A DNA stretch of 64,000 nt from JBAXXL01 sp038206725 (GTDB lineage Bacteria; Bacteroidota; Ignavibacteria; Kapaibacteriales; UBA2268). The stretch is from the NCBI GenBank assembly GCA_038206725.1, contig JBBRAO010000013.1:8776-72775 (forward strand), in the 5' to 3' direction. A program made the translations under genes and the position numbers. The notes under the pieces were generated by a model, which was not told the DNA's origin, ran no database searches, and worked only from the letters and a program-made list of their open reading frames with translations. Below, in pieces: positions 19,601-28,590 of the stretch (positions are counted from its first letter, which is position 1; every line of letters begins with the position of its first letter).

Positions 19601-19820
19601 AACCGAAAAATTCCCGGGTGTGGACGATTGGTACTCTTATGGTATGTTAGGATTAGGCGATGCGCTTACAGAATTGAAATTAGATGAAAAGGCTATTGAA
19701 ATTTATAAAGCGCTGATTGAATGGAGCACTGACGCAGATTTCGTAAATACTGCGAAATCGCGTATGGAAAGATTGCAAAAGAAAATCGAGAAAAATACGA
19801 ACAATAACAAGAAACGATGA
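16659..19820 (+). CDS. Large periplasmic TPR-repeat protein
   Basis: 1053 residues. A signal peptide (MKKILVLIILLFGTYNLNAQ) is followed by some twenty tetratricopeptide-like units almost to the end, for example the blocks YEEAIDNFNYMITSYPNSGL and YTDAVSEYKNFLNKYPQSEK. The hydrophobic spacing resembles YbgF/BamD-type TPR modules, which scaffold envelope complexes. No catalytic domain is seen; the tail is Lys/Asn-rich. It is monocistronic, with a hairpin terminator behind it. The role is probably scaffolding in the periplasm or at the outer membrane; partner unknown. Confidence 0.85.
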   Translation: MKKILVLIILLFGTYNLNAQIIEPRYEYGSALIGISEDLYQRDLIRKAEYNLLQLIDKFPENPGKDKYQLLLAHIDIKSGNYNVAKAKLSEFITERPNSPFVAMAAIWRGYVTFEQDNFKAAESDFHYAAELAKEQYDLRNKEIYDEIHCTSLYWEAISIIHQGSRLSDAELVFQKQISECPADMYADDALFGIGMVNEIQKNYDKAIDSYKLLAKQYPTSNSFIISRLHEANCHLVIKEPASALMVLENTETQLNHIQSGDSIGKTYEEQSNLKNIRERIHYLRGEASNTAGNYQKALGDYESFLDTYENSDLENAVRLSAGFSLLNLRRYDEALTYYDEIIEKAGTNEEMQRDKALLFRVVTLKRLGKTEESRIELMGLAAKPAYPYTGAALLELGQLYYEQADYTSARKTLERAISEAANIMEKERIQLLLASTYTQLKLWEDASEEYALAKKTAKETNILDMPDKGLYIAECSFGRGIALIQTKRSQEAIPELLEFLATPFKKNREDKANFWLAEAYYSMGMIQNAIENYKQVVDNYQSSSRREESLYSLGWSYFEQKRFKEASEIFETLTREFPKSRFVAEVWTRQGDAYYVQKDYTKAAEAYQKAARLAPGTEQGQYAAFQLCDALYRQKSYENAITALLNYVSKYSSSAYAPNALYLIGWIRFQEAKYEEAIDNFNYMITSYPNSGLVARAQYAIGDSYFNMGSYQSAMNSYQIVINKYPASNIAPEAMRGVQYCLVAMGRDEEAIGIIDNYVKSNIESPFVEDFEYKKGEMFFQRGRYTDAVSEYKNFLNKYPQSEKNAEALFYMGKSYDRVNDWKQAEQAFASIAKDYPDNEYASKALLELGLIKIKNTNIKAADSIFAIIRKKYSDTQDAAQAGFESAALAVQRGDTLRSIALYKEVAKGFPRHEFGIKSRFNLAQYYNSKNQNDSARYQLSFLTNIEEEPILAAEAQYRIGVLYARDKNYELAVEAFTRLTEKFPGVDDWYSYGMLGLGDALTELKLDEKAIEIYKALIEWSTDADFVNTAKSRMERLQKKIEKNTNNNKKR

Positions 19821-19845
19821 TTTGATAATAATGCTATTGAACTGT

Positions 19846-19896
19846 AATCTGCTATTTGCGAAAAAATATTTTTTTCATTTAGCAGATTATTTTTTA
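19846..19896 (+). terminator. Rho-independent terminator after the TPR gene
   Basis: Arms AATCTGCTA and TAGCAGATT (9 bp) enclose a 25-nt A/T-rich loop that can itself pair (AAAAAATATTTTTTT), followed by ATTTTTT. Confidence 0.6.
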
Positions 19897-20002
19897 AATT
19901 ATTGTAAAAATAAGTCATTCATAATGTAACAAAAGACTTTTTTTTATGTATATATATGTAGAAAATTAAAATTTATTAGTTATTTTTATTTCGGGAATTA
20001 TT

Positions 20003-23000
20003 ATGAGAAATTTCATTTTAATATTATTTTTTTTTGCTTCTACGATAAGTGCGTTCAGCATAGAAAAAACTATTAAACTTCAATCGGAAACACCGACTAT
20101 TCAATCATACATCTCCTCTGCCGAGTTGCCAAACCATATACAATGGGATAAATTCAGCAGAGAAAACAAAAATTGGACAATTTCAATAGAACCCATCAGC
20201 CAATCACCTGCCCTTGCTTTTGGAACCCCTATAAAAATTGATTTTAATTTTGCACTAAATGCCGGCAATATAGAAACTGCGGCAAAATTATTCTTAACAA
20301 AATATCAATCAACATTTCAAATCAATGTTGCCAATCTCAAATTGAAAAGAGCTGAAAATATATCAGGCAAATGGTACATTAGCTTTGTTCAAGAGCAGGG
20401 TGGGGCAGAAGTTCTGTTTTCTGAAGTGGAGTTAAGAATAAACAAGAATGCGGAAGTATTTGCTTTTAGAGTGCATTATTTCAATAACATAGACATAACG
20501 CCTACACCTACAATTACTCCTAAAGCGGCTTTAGCTATAGCTGTCGATGGGATGACCACGTCGAAAGCAAACTCGAATGTTCTGTTGAGTGAGCAAAAAG
20601 TAAGTGATAAATTATATGTTATCCCTATTTATCAAAGCGGAAAAATCACTTATAAATTAGCTTACAAATCGGAGTTCAAAACCATAGGTGAACCCGGAAA
20701 TTATATAGCATTCACCGATGCTCACAGTGGTGAACTACTAAGTCGTGAGAATTTGGTTCACAATTTAGAAGCAAAAGTAAATTTTACAGTTTCAACTGTC
20801 GATAAATTCCCGATTGAGGGCGAAGTAATTAAAAGTCTTCCTTATTTCAAATTACCTCTTGACGATAAATCATATTATTCCGATGAAAACGGTGCAATTA
20901 ATTTAGATTTAGATGCTTCGAAAGTAGTGAATTTTCCTTTAGAAAGTAAATACTGCGCGGTTTATTTTGATGGGGGTACCGGTAAAAATTCAACAATTTC
21001 AACAGTCCTAAATCCCGGCGAAAATTCCTTAATTTTCAATGATAACAATAGTAATAAATACGAACGATTTGCGATGTATCATATTAACCACGCCCACGCC
21101 TGGATAACTGATATAGATCCTTCACTGACTTGTATGGAAAATAAATTTAGCATTATCAACTATTTTGATAATATTTTTGGTAGTGGAAATGCAGCCAATG
21201 CTTTTTCAAGTGGTGATACAATAGGCTTTGTTATGTACCAACACGAAACAGAATGGCTATCAACATCACCGGCGGTTTTATATCACGAATATGGACATTC
21301 TACCACGACCAATTTCAACCGTCAAAGGGGTATAGTAGGTGAAATAAATATGTCCTGCCACGAAGCCATAGCCGATATTACAGCAAGTTATATGTTGGAT
21401 ACACCGGATATGGGACGTGGTGTGTTTTTAAAAAATCCTAACGAATCAATACGCAAAATTAAAAATAATAAAATTTATCCTGAAGATGTTTCCGGTGAAT
21501 CACATAATGACAGCCAAATTTTATCAGGTGCATTGTGGGATATGAGAGAAACAATCGGTTTGGAAAAGGCTGAAAAATTAGTTCATTTCGCACGCTACGG
21601 CTTGCCGGATGATACCGACTACGGTATCGCTTGTGCTGAATGGTTAATTGAAATTTTAATTGCAGACGACGATAATGGGAATTTAGGCGATGGTACACCA
21701 AATATGAACGCGATAATAACAGCATTCAATAATCACCATATCGGCATAGCTTTATTAATTCCAAGTCTTTTCGAGCATAGTGTGTTAAATGATAATTTTG
21801 ACAATTTAAGCAACATCACAATTGAAGCAGGTTTTAAACCTACCGCATTACCAATTGATTTGCCAAATAATATAAAATTAGTGTATTCTTTAGATAATTA
21901 TGCTACTGAAGATACATTATCAATGATTAAAACCGGTAAAAAATATTTTGCTGATATTAATGTTGGCGATAAACCATCATTGGTGCAATACTTTTTTATT
22001 ATAAATAACGAAACCGGTTCAAATGTTTCTAGCCCAATGATAAAATCACAATCAGCTGAAAATGTTTATAATTACAACTTTTTATCAGGTTTCCGTGAAA
22101 TAGCAAAAGAAGATTTTGAAACTGAAGATAATATTATCATTAATAATAACAATACCGTTGGTGGTCGCTTTGAAATCGCCAAACCAATTGAGCTTGTTGT
22201 AAATTTAGGTATTCCTATAGCATTACAACCGGCAGATGATATGAGTAAAATTGGCGATAAATGCTTAATTACAGGAGCCGCGCTTCCAACTGATACATTA
22301 GATCCGATGGGACCGTTTGCAAATACTCTGACTTCCGGTAAGATATCGGCAACAACGAAGAGTTTTGACGTTTACAATTATCACGATATATATATATCGT
22401 TTTATTTATACGAATTTTATTTACTGTTTTCACAGCAAGAAGACAATGTAAATAACTATTTAAGAGTTGAATGCAGTGAAAATGACTCCGATAAATGGGT
22501 TACAATTCACGAAGTCGATAAATCCGGTTTCGACTTTATGGGTGCTTCAACTATTGACATACGTAAACTTGCATCCGCAAATTCCGTATGGAAAAGAGTT
22601 CTTGTAAAAGTACCTGATGAATTCAAAAATGCAAATTCAATAAAAGTGAGGTTTTCGGCAGGAGCGAATCCGGCGACTTATGCATTTATAGAAACTTGTG
22701 TTGATGAACTTCAGATATTAAGCCCGATTAATCCACTTTCGGTTAACGAAACCAATTTGTTTACTGGTGCGAAAGTTTATCCTAATCCTTGTAAAAGCTA
22801 TGCTGAAATTCAGCTAAATTCTAAAATTGATGGTAATGCTGATATTAGATTATTCAACGCAAACGGCTTGTTGCTTGGGCAAACAAACGCGCATTTAACG
22901 CTGGGTGATAATCAGATGAACGTCGGAAATTTGTTCCCTAATTTCGCAAATTTGCCATCGGGCTCCTACTTTATTGATTTTAATATAGATTCGATGATTT

Positions 23001-23029
23001 ATACCATACCAGTAGTCATTACTAAATAG
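20003..23029 (+). CDS. Secreted M36-like zinc metallopeptidase with T9SS sorting domain
   Basis: 1008 residues. Signal peptide (1-18), then an FTP/PepSY-like propeptide to about 250. The catalytic domain has the zinc site HEYGH at 428-432 and a third ligand E454 in CHEAIADITASYM, as in fungalysin (M36) and M4-like enzymes. A middle beta-rich region (about 600-900) may be a carbohydrate- or protein-binding part. The last 85 or so residues (AKVYPNPCKSYAEIQLNS, ending in PSGSYFIDF..VVITK) are a T9SS type A sorting domain, so the enzyme is exported and probably anchored on the surface. It is followed by a strong terminator. Confidence 0.9.
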   Translation: MRNFILILFFFASTISAFSIEKTIKLQSETPTIQSYISSAELPNHIQWDKFSRENKNWTISIEPISQSPALAFGTPIKIDFNFALNAGNIETAAKLFLTKYQSTFQINVANLKLKRAENISGKWYISFVQEQGGAEVLFSEVELRINKNAEVFAFRVHYFNNIDITPTPTITPKAALAIAVDGMTTSKANSNVLLSEQKVSDKLYVIPIYQSGKITYKLAYKSEFKTIGEPGNYIAFTDAHSGELLSRENLVHNLEAKVNFTVSTVDKFPIEGEVIKSLPYFKLPLDDKSYYSDENGAINLDLDASKVVNFPLESKYCAVYFDGGTGKNSTISTVLNPGENSLIFNDNNSNKYERFAMYHINHAHAWITDIDPSLTCMENKFSIINYFDNIFGSGNAANAFSSGDTIGFVMYQHETEWLSTSPAVLYHEYGHSTTTNFNRQRGIVGEINMSCHEAIADITASYMLDTPDMGRGVFLKNPNESIRKIKNNKIYPEDVSGESHNDSQILSGALWDMRETIGLEKAEKLVHFARYGLPDDTDYGIACAEWLIEILIADDDNGNLGDGTPNMNAIITAFNNHHIGIALLIPSLFEHSVLNDNFDNLSNITIEAGFKPTALPIDLPNNIKLVYSLDNYATEDTLSMIKTGKKYFADINVGDKPSLVQYFFIINNETGSNVSSPMIKSQSAENVYNYNFLSGFREIAKEDFETEDNIIINNNNTVGGRFEIAKPIELVVNLGIPIALQPADDMSKIGDKCLITGAALPTDTLDPMGPFANTLTSGKISATTKSFDVYNYHDIYISFYLYEFYLLFSQQEDNVNNYLRVECSENDSDKWVTIHEVDKSGFDFMGASTIDIRKLASANSVWKRVLVKVPDEFKNANSIKVRFSAGANPATYAFIETCVDELQILSPINPLSVNETNLFTGAKVYPNPCKSYAEIQLNSKIDGNADIRLFNANGLLLGQTNAHLTLGDNQMNVGNLFPNFANLPSGSYFIDFNIDSMIYTIPVVITK

Positions 23030-23054
23030 TTATTCATAAACATACATAACGATA

Positions 23055-23093
23055 GATGCCCTGCAAGACTAAACTGCAGGGCATCTTTTTTTT
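23055..23093 (+). terminator. Strong rho-independent terminator after the M36-like peptidase
   Basis: An 11-bp GC-rich stem (GATGCCCTGCA / TGCAGGGCATC) with a short loop is followed by eight T. Confidence 0.9.
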
Positions 23094-23136
23094 AATTGCT
23101 GAAGGGTATTCTATTCTTATTGGGATTCTCTATTCC

Positions 23137-25428
23137 TTAGAATTCAAACAACACGCCAATTGATGGTAGTATTCCAATCGCTGAAGGATAAATCGCTTTT
23201 TGTTGGCGCTCATCCCACTGAACTGAGGATACATTTTTTCTATTATATATGTTTTGAATGTCAATATAAGTTGTTAATAGTGAGCTTGATAAATTCCAAC
23301 GTTTCTCTAATCGCATATCTAGTTGATGTGAAACCGGTAAGCGCTCCCCTTCGTTATAAAGTAGGAAATCCAAATCACCATTTGATAGATAAGGTGTAGT
23401 CGGTACCCCTGTTGCTAATTTCCATTTTCCACTAATTTCCCAAGTTTCTGATAAACGGTAACCTAAAGAGATATTAGTAATAAAACGGCTATCAAAAGAA
23501 CCCGGGCGCGCTTTACCTTCTATTGAAGTAAACTTCGACTCACAGAGTGTTAAGCTTAAAATTCCCCATAGTGGGATGTCGCCCATTTTCTTTTGAATGA
23601 ATAATTCAACACCGCGTGAAACTCCCGTACCTGTCGAAGTCAGTGGTTCAAGTCCGAAAGGAATATCTGATTTGATATTGTCGAAACCCGACGGTGCTAA
23701 AACACCTTGCGGTCTATAAACTCTCGCCGGATAATCGGAATACCATTTGTAGTAAACTTCTAACTGTACTTTCAAATCCTTCAGTGGGGTATGAGCATAA
23801 CCCAAAACAACTTGGTCTGCACAAATAGGATTTAGCTTTTGGTTTTTGTCTCCTATTAACCAAATATATGCCGGCGATTGATAATATCTTCCAAATGAAG
23901 AAATTATTGTAGAATTTTCGTTTATCATATAGAATATTGAAAGCCTTGGTGATAGGAAGTATTTACTTTCCGTGGAGCTGAAGTAATCTCCTCGTAAACC
24001 GCCTGTTACTGTATGCTTACCCCAACTTGTAGTAACACTTGCATAAGTAGCGTTTTTAAATACTCCAAATGTAGTATCCACTTTCAACTCTTGAGGGACA
24101 CCGTTTTGGTCTGTACGCATAAATCCCGGTATCAAAATATCGTATTTAAGCAATGAACCAACTTTAAAATTATTTCCAAATGTGAATTCCATTTTCTTAT
24201 TCGGTATCCAAAATACTTCAGTTTTCAAACCTATATCGCCTTCTTTCGATTTATTTTTAAACAAATCCACCAAATTGGAATCTCGCTGTAATGTTGTGAA
24301 ATTTGTGAAAGCCCTACTTAAAATTACATCAAAAAAGCCCTTATCGAATAGATGTTTCCAAGTTGCGCCAAATATATATTGTTGTTGACTCGGTACAGCG
24401 ATAGTACTATTTTTATATTTACCTTCAAGCGTTGTATTGTCTATTGTAACATCGTCTAAAACTCCAAAGCTCAATACTTCAATGATATTCTTATCATCAA
24501 TCTGGTAATTTACCTTAGCTTGGAAATCCCAATATTGGGGTATGAATGAAAAACCGGCTAATTTGAATATAAAGTCCAAATAGCTCCTTCGTGCGGCGAA
24601 GAAATAACTGCCTTTTTTTCCTATTGGCCCTTCCAACGAACCGTCAACGCCGGTTGCTGATAAATCAACACGCCCGCGGAATTGATCTTTATTACCACTA
24701 CGCATTTTAATACTCGTCAATGATGAAACTTTATCGCCATAACGAGCGCCGAAACCACCTGCTGAAAACTGTACATCCTCAACAAAATCTATATTGATTA
24801 TTGAAAGCGGACCACCGGTGGACCCTTGTGAGCTAAAATGATTAATATTAGGCACTTCAATGCCGTCAATAATATATAAGTTTTCAAATGGAGCTCCACC
24901 TCGTACGATCAAATCATTTCGTCCGGCACCGCTCGTGTTTACGCCCGGTAATAATTGTAAAGCTCGAACAGGGTCCTCCTGTACTCCGGGAGCATTACGA
25001 ATATCGGTTCCGGAAAAAGATTGAGTACCTGTTGCGGCATCGAGAATCTTAACAAAATACTCTCCTTTAACAGTAATTTCCTGACCTTCGATAATAGCTT
25101 CAGTTAATTGAATTGTTACATTGGTAGTTTTATTGCCTATCACCTGCACATCCGACTCGGTATAGTTTTGGAATCCGACATAAGAGAACTTTAAAGTTAC
25201 TCTTCCGACGGGAATATTTGAGATAACAAATTTACCTTCGGCATCGGTATAAGCCCCCAACTTTGTATTTTCAACTATAACCGTAGTTCCGGTTAGCGGT
25301 TGAGAGGACATTCTGCTGGTAACATAACCGCTTATAGTACCGGTTTTAGGGGTTTGTGATTGAAGTTGTGAAGAAGAAAAAATCAGAACTATTGCTAATA
25401 ATAAAGTAGAAAATTTATACATAATCAT
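23137..25428 (-). CDS. TonB-dependent outer-membrane receptor
   Basis: 763 residues. Signal peptide (about 1-25), a carboxypeptidase-regulatory-like domain (TISGYVTSRMSSQPLTGTTV, about 30-115), a TonB plug (QEDPVRALQLLPGVNTSGAG; LIVRGGAPFENLYIIDGIEV) and a 22-strand-type barrel ending in IGVLFEF. The start is one of two nearby ATGs (25428 or 25422). There is no SusD-like partner, so it is not a classical glycan-uptake pair; siderophore, cobalamin, peptide or metal uptake are possible. The substrate cannot be told from sequence. Confidence 0.92.
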   Translation of the reverse strand: MIMYKFSTLLLAIVLIFSSSQLQSQTPKTGTISGYVTSRMSSQPLTGTTVIVENTKLGAYTDAEGKFVISNIPVGRVTLKFSYVGFQNYTESDVQVIGNKTTNVTIQLTEAIIEGQEITVKGEYFVKILDAATGTQSFSGTDIRNAPGVQEDPVRALQLLPGVNTSGAGRNDLIVRGGAPFENLYIIDGIEVPNINHFSSQGSTGGPLSIINIDFVEDVQFSAGGFGARYGDKVSSLTSIKMRSGNKDQFRGRVDLSATGVDGSLEGPIGKKGSYFFAARRSYLDFIFKLAGFSFIPQYWDFQAKVNYQIDDKNIIEVLSFGVLDDVTIDNTTLEGKYKNSTIAVPSQQQYIFGATWKHLFDKGFFDVILSRAFTNFTTLQRDSNLVDLFKNKSKEGDIGLKTEVFWIPNKKMEFTFGNNFKVGSLLKYDILIPGFMRTDQNGVPQELKVDTTFGVFKNATYASVTTSWGKHTVTGGLRGDYFSSTESKYFLSPRLSIFYMINENSTIISSFGRYYQSPAYIWLIGDKNQKLNPICADQVVLGYAHTPLKDLKVQLEVYYKWYSDYPARVYRPQGVLAPSGFDNIKSDIPFGLEPLTSTGTGVSRGVELFIQKKMGDIPLWGILSLTLCESKFTSIEGKARPGSFDSRFITNISLGYRLSETWEISGKWKLATGVPTTPYLSNGDLDFLLYNEGERLPVSHQLDMRLEKRWNLSSSLLTTYIDIQNIYNRKNVSSVQWDERQQKAIYPSAIGILPSIGVLFEF

Positions 25429-25501
25429 TCCTATAAAAATTAATATTTTCTAAATTACGAAAACTATTTGATAATGCAAAATAATCGAGGAGTATAATTT
25501 T

Positions 25502-25633
25502 ATTCATCTGTTGACTGAGAGTCAGGGGAAAATCTGTCCTACTGAACCTTCCGAAGGTTTCAAACCTTCGGAAGGTTGTAAGTATTTACATCTTCACAAA
25601 TTTACTAACGCCATCACCGATTTTCACAAAATA
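25502..25633. repeat. 132-bp duplicated segment, copy A
   Basis: Matches 28591-28722 in direct orientation at every base but one by eye (T at 25511 against A at 28600). It holds the P3 palindrome (25545-25577) and the last 15 codons plus stop of the neighbouring T9SS cargo gene. Copy B has only the tail codons, so this copy is the likely source. Confidence 0.9.
25545..25577. repeat. P3 palindrome
   Basis: Perfect inverted repeat with 16-bp arms AACCTTCCGAAGGTTT around a single C. Other copies are at 28634-28666 and 47583-47615 (one mismatch); a half copy is at 47819-47832. No T run follows on either strand, so this is not a standard terminator. Confidence 0.85.
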
Positions 25634-26875
25634 CATCCCTTTTGGCAGATTCGATATATCTATTTGTAGAGACGTTGCATGCAACGTCTCTACTGACATA
25701 ACTTTTTCGCAGAGTGTGTTGAAGATGGAAACTTCAGAGGTCTCATCAACTTCATGCTTAAGCGTGGGGTTGGTTCCACTAATAGATATCATTATAAAAT
25801 CACCCGCGGGATTAGGGGAAAGAGAGAATTGCTCATACTTTTGTAAAACAGTACCCGGATATGGACTCCTGTAGATACCAAAATCTGTTGCACCAATCAA
25901 CATTTTCCCGTTAGATGAAAAACCACTGCACATAACATCCATATCAAATATTTCATCCTCATCAATAATTTTTTGTTCCCAAGAAACACCACCATCTTTG
26001 GTTACTAATATTTTGCCAGCCATACCAGTAGCTATCCCAACGTTTAAATTAAAAAAATCAATATCTCGAAGTCCAAAAATCTTCCAATTTTCTTGCTCGT
26101 AGATTTTTGTCCATTTTTTTCCATAATTTGAAGTTTTAAAAATTGCATCCTTTGCTTGATCCCCGTTTCCGGTTTTCTTGGCTGTACAAGCCCACCCGAT
26201 AGAATCAATAAAACACATCTTGTTATAATAATATTCCGTACGTACACTTAGCCAATTATGCCCTTTGTCAAAAGAAACGTGATAAAAATTTGAATCGTTC
26301 ATTCCTGTAGATATCGCGTATATCGAATCGTTGATAACAGAAATATCCAAAATTCTTTGCCTATCAAATGATTTTAATGTATCCCAAGAATTTCCGAGGT
26401 CTTTCGATTGCAATAACACCTGTGTACTAGCTAAAAGTAAAGCATTATTGGATAAATCTACATAAAAATTGAACTCTTTAGTAGGTACTTTAATTTCTTG
26501 ATATTGATTGCCTAAGCCATTTTGGATATAGATGTAACCATAATAAAGTGGTAACATAGTAATATTATTTTTAAAAATACCACCTTTTAAAGCTAGAATT
26601 TCCTCACCTCGGACTGGATTTTCATCCGAAAATTCTTTTTCCCAAGTTTTCCCATCATCAGAAGATATTAAAACGCGTGCGGAACCACCATCGTAAGTAA
26701 GAAAGGCTTTGGAAATTCCGTTGGAACTTTGAATATCAAGAATATATCCTCGCTCATAAATATCAGAAGTTCTTTGGTCATAAACTCTTTCAAATTCTTC
26801 ATCAGATTTGACAGTAAACACGCTTATACACAAACATAATAAGATTGAATAAATTATTTTCATTTTGGTTGACAT
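25586..26875 (-). CDS. Secreted Asp-box beta-propeller protein with T9SS sorting domain
   Basis: 429 residues (an ATG at 26863 would give a neater signal peptide, MKIIYSILLCLCISVFTVKS). At least five Asp-box motifs are visible: SSDDGKTWEKE, SKDLGNSWDTL, SFDKGHNWLSV, TSNYGKKWTKI and TKDGGVSWEQK, pointing to a Ycf48/sialidase-like propeller. The C-terminal 80 residues form a T9SS type A tail ending GMYFVKIGDGVSKFVKM. A perfect 28-bp palindrome (25666-25693) lies inside the tail and encodes VETLHATSL; half of another palindrome (GCTTAAGCGTGGGGTT, near 25751) is also translated. No catalytic residues were assigned; likely a surface-binding protein. Confidence 0.85.
   Translation of the reverse strand: MSTKMKIIYSILLCLCISVFTVKSDEEFERVYDQRTSDIYERGYILDIQSSNGISKAFLTYDGGSARVLISSDDGKTWEKEFSDENPVRGEEILALKGGIFKNNITMLPLYYGYIYIQNGLGNQYQEIKVPTKEFNFYVDLSNNALLLASTQVLLQSKDLGNSWDTLKSFDRQRILDISVINDSIYAISTGMNDSNFYHVSFDKGHNWLSVRTEYYYNKMCFIDSIGWACTAKKTGNGDQAKDAIFKTSNYGKKWTKIYEQENWKIFGLRDIDFFNLNVGIATGMAGKILVTKDGGVSWEQKIIDEDEIFDMDVMCSGFSSNGKMLIGATDFGIYRSPYPGTVLQKYEQFSLSPNPAGDFIMISISGTNPTLKHEVDETSEVSIFNTLCEKVMSVETLHATSLQIDISNLPKGMYFVKIGDGVSKFVKM
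25666..25693. repeat. P4 palindrome inside a coding region
   Basis: Perfect 28-bp palindrome with 14-bp arms GTAGAGACGTTGCA and no spacer, inside the T9SS tail of the Asp-box protein. It is translated in frame, just before the conserved ISNLPKGMYFVK strand. One copy in this window. Confidence 0.9.
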
Positions 26876-26930
26876 TTTTAGGTTGTAAAAAGTTGGGATA
26901 GTATTGTAAATACTATCCCATTTTTTATGA

Positions 26931-27932
26931 TTATTTATTTAATATTTTTCCTGAAGAAAGTTTATTATTTCCAGATGTAATACTAAATAATATAATATCA
27001 GTATTACCCCATTTATTTTCTATGTATAAATCATTTATACCATCACTAATATTATAATGCCCAATAAAAAGCCTTTGACCATTTATGTTATATAATTCGA
27101 CATTAATATCCTTTATGGACTTAGAAAAAAGTTGAAAATGTATCGTATTCTCATCAATAAAAGTATTTAAACCTAGTTCAATAGAATTATTCTCTTTGAC
27201 ACTTGGTTTAGTAAGTAGAGGATTATACTCACCCAAATCCAAAGGTTCATAACCTTCACTCAACCCGTCAATGACTGTTGTTACGGAAGGTACCCAAGAG
27301 CAATTGGCCATACACGGTACTATTCCTGTTGTCGTAGAATAAGCATACTCCTCGCAACTAATTACAGGAGCAGGGTCTAACCTTTGAACTGTTATATGAT
27401 CATCTGCAGTTCTACAAACTTCAACTGTTGCCATGCAACAATCTGAATCAACACAAGGAACCTTGATATCGTATCTATCAACCTCTTGACCTGTATTATT
27501 ATAAATAACAATCTCAAATGTAGCCCAACAACTTCTATTCGAAATTCTCCAAATATCCGAACACCCAACTGTTCCAATTTGAGGATCAAAAAGTGCTGGA
27601 TTTAGCTTGACCACCGCCGCCAAAACAGCTTGCATTTCTTGCTCTGGTGTTTGTGTGTATTGTAAATGGTTGCCCGAACACTTGTATCGTTTATTTGAAA
27701 ACCCTAGTATTTGGAAATCTTGAAACCATCCACATGCCTTTCTGGTTACATAATATACATCAACGAAGTGCAATCTTTGCAAATGTAATCTTATTATATG
27801 TACAGGACTCCACGGGCTTGTTACACAATCCGGCGTACAAGGTTCAGATATTATCTCTTCAGCTGATAATTTGAAACTTGTAAATGTTGCTATAATGATA
27901 GCAAAAATCAACATTAATTTTATCTTCTTCAT
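26931..27932 (-). CDS. Cysteine-rich secreted protein with T9SS-like C-terminal domain
   Basis: 333 residues. Signal peptide MKKIKLMLIFAIIIATFTSF (cleavage after about residue 24). The mature part has many cysteines (CTPDCVTSP, CVDSDCCMATVEVC, CMANCSW), suggesting several disulfides. The C-terminal 80 residues (FQLFSKSIKDINVELYNING ... GKILNK) have the strand pattern of a T9SS type A sorting domain. Upstream lies AAGGAG 6 nt before the ATG, a stronger ribosome-binding site than most genes here show. It is 55 bp upstream of the Asp-box gene on the same strand. Function not recognised. Confidence 0.75.
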   Translation of the reverse strand: MKKIKLMLIFAIIIATFTSFKLSAEEIISEPCTPDCVTSPWSPVHIIRLHLQRLHFVDVYYVTRKACGWFQDFQILGFSNKRYKCSGNHLQYTQTPEQEMQAVLAAVVKLNPALFDPQIGTVGCSDIWRISNRSCWATFEIVIYNNTGQEVDRYDIKVPCVDSDCCMATVEVCRTADDHITVQRLDPAPVISCEEYAYSTTTGIVPCMANCSWVPSVTTVIDGLSEGYEPLDLGEYNPLLTKPSVKENNSIELGLNTFIDENTIHFQLFSKSIKDINVELYNINGQRLFIGHYNISDGINDLYIENKWGNTDIILFSITSGNNKLSSGKILNK

Positions 27933-27962
27933 TTCAATCTCCTTTTGAATAAGGGTTAGTTA

Positions 27963-28067
27963 TTACTTCACCACTTTGAGCTTGTGATATAGTTCTTTCA
28001 ATTTACTATTCTTAACATTCGGATTTCCATTTACTAACTTGTATTCATAATACACCTCACTAATCAT
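27963..28067 (-). CDS. Candidate 34-residue small protein upstream of the Cys-rich secreted protein
   Basis: An ATG-started frame of 34 codons, beginning MISEVYYEYKLVNGNPN and ending YHKLKVVK. It is rich in Lys and Tyr and predicted soluble. It ends 30 bp before the start of the Cys-rich protein gene on the same strand. It could be a leader peptide, a small gene or the remnant of a larger one; no homologue was recognised and chance cannot be excluded. Confidence 0.3.
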   Translation of the reverse strand: MISEVYYEYKLVNGNPNVKNSKLKELYHKLKVVK

Positions 28068-28590
28068 TTATGTGTAAAGTGTGCATTTTAAATATTAAAC
28101 AAAGAAATACGTCTAACCCTTGTCAGTATTCGAATATCTTTAACTGTTTATCGTTTACTGACGCACATTTGCCTATTTGGGCAAGCGGAGGCGGGTTAAC
28201 CCAAGGGTTAATTCGTCTTCTATTTTAAATAAAACATACTGGAATTATTATTTGATTCTATTGATTATTTTGAACGGGACTTAATAAATGAATTATTAAG
28301 CCTTCTGAACAATATGTTGGAATATGTCCTTTTTCTCTTTCATTTCTATATGGATTTTCATAACCTTACCATCGTATAAAAACACAATAAATATTAATTT
28401 TTTAAACAAACTCGATTCTTGTTTGATTAATTTATTTAAAATTAAAAAAAATTTTCCAAGTAAAAAAATAAAAATTAATTATTTATACATTTTTTAGCGT
28501 ATCTAATAAAAGACATTTTTATCCGATGAAGTATATATATATATATACTTAATTAAATCTGGTGAAAATATCACAATTGAATTTATCTAT
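28068..28590. other. AT-rich non-coding stretch
   Basis: Part of an 860-bp gap between a secreted-protein gene and tRNA-Ser. No convincing gene was seen. It holds a short hairpin TTGCC..GGCAA near 28168-28184, a GGGTTAACCCAAGGGTTAA motif near 28194-28212, long A/T runs and a (TA) run at 28534-28547. It may contain the promoter of the secreted-protein genes, but no TTTG/TAnnTTTG pair stood out. Confidence 0.5.
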
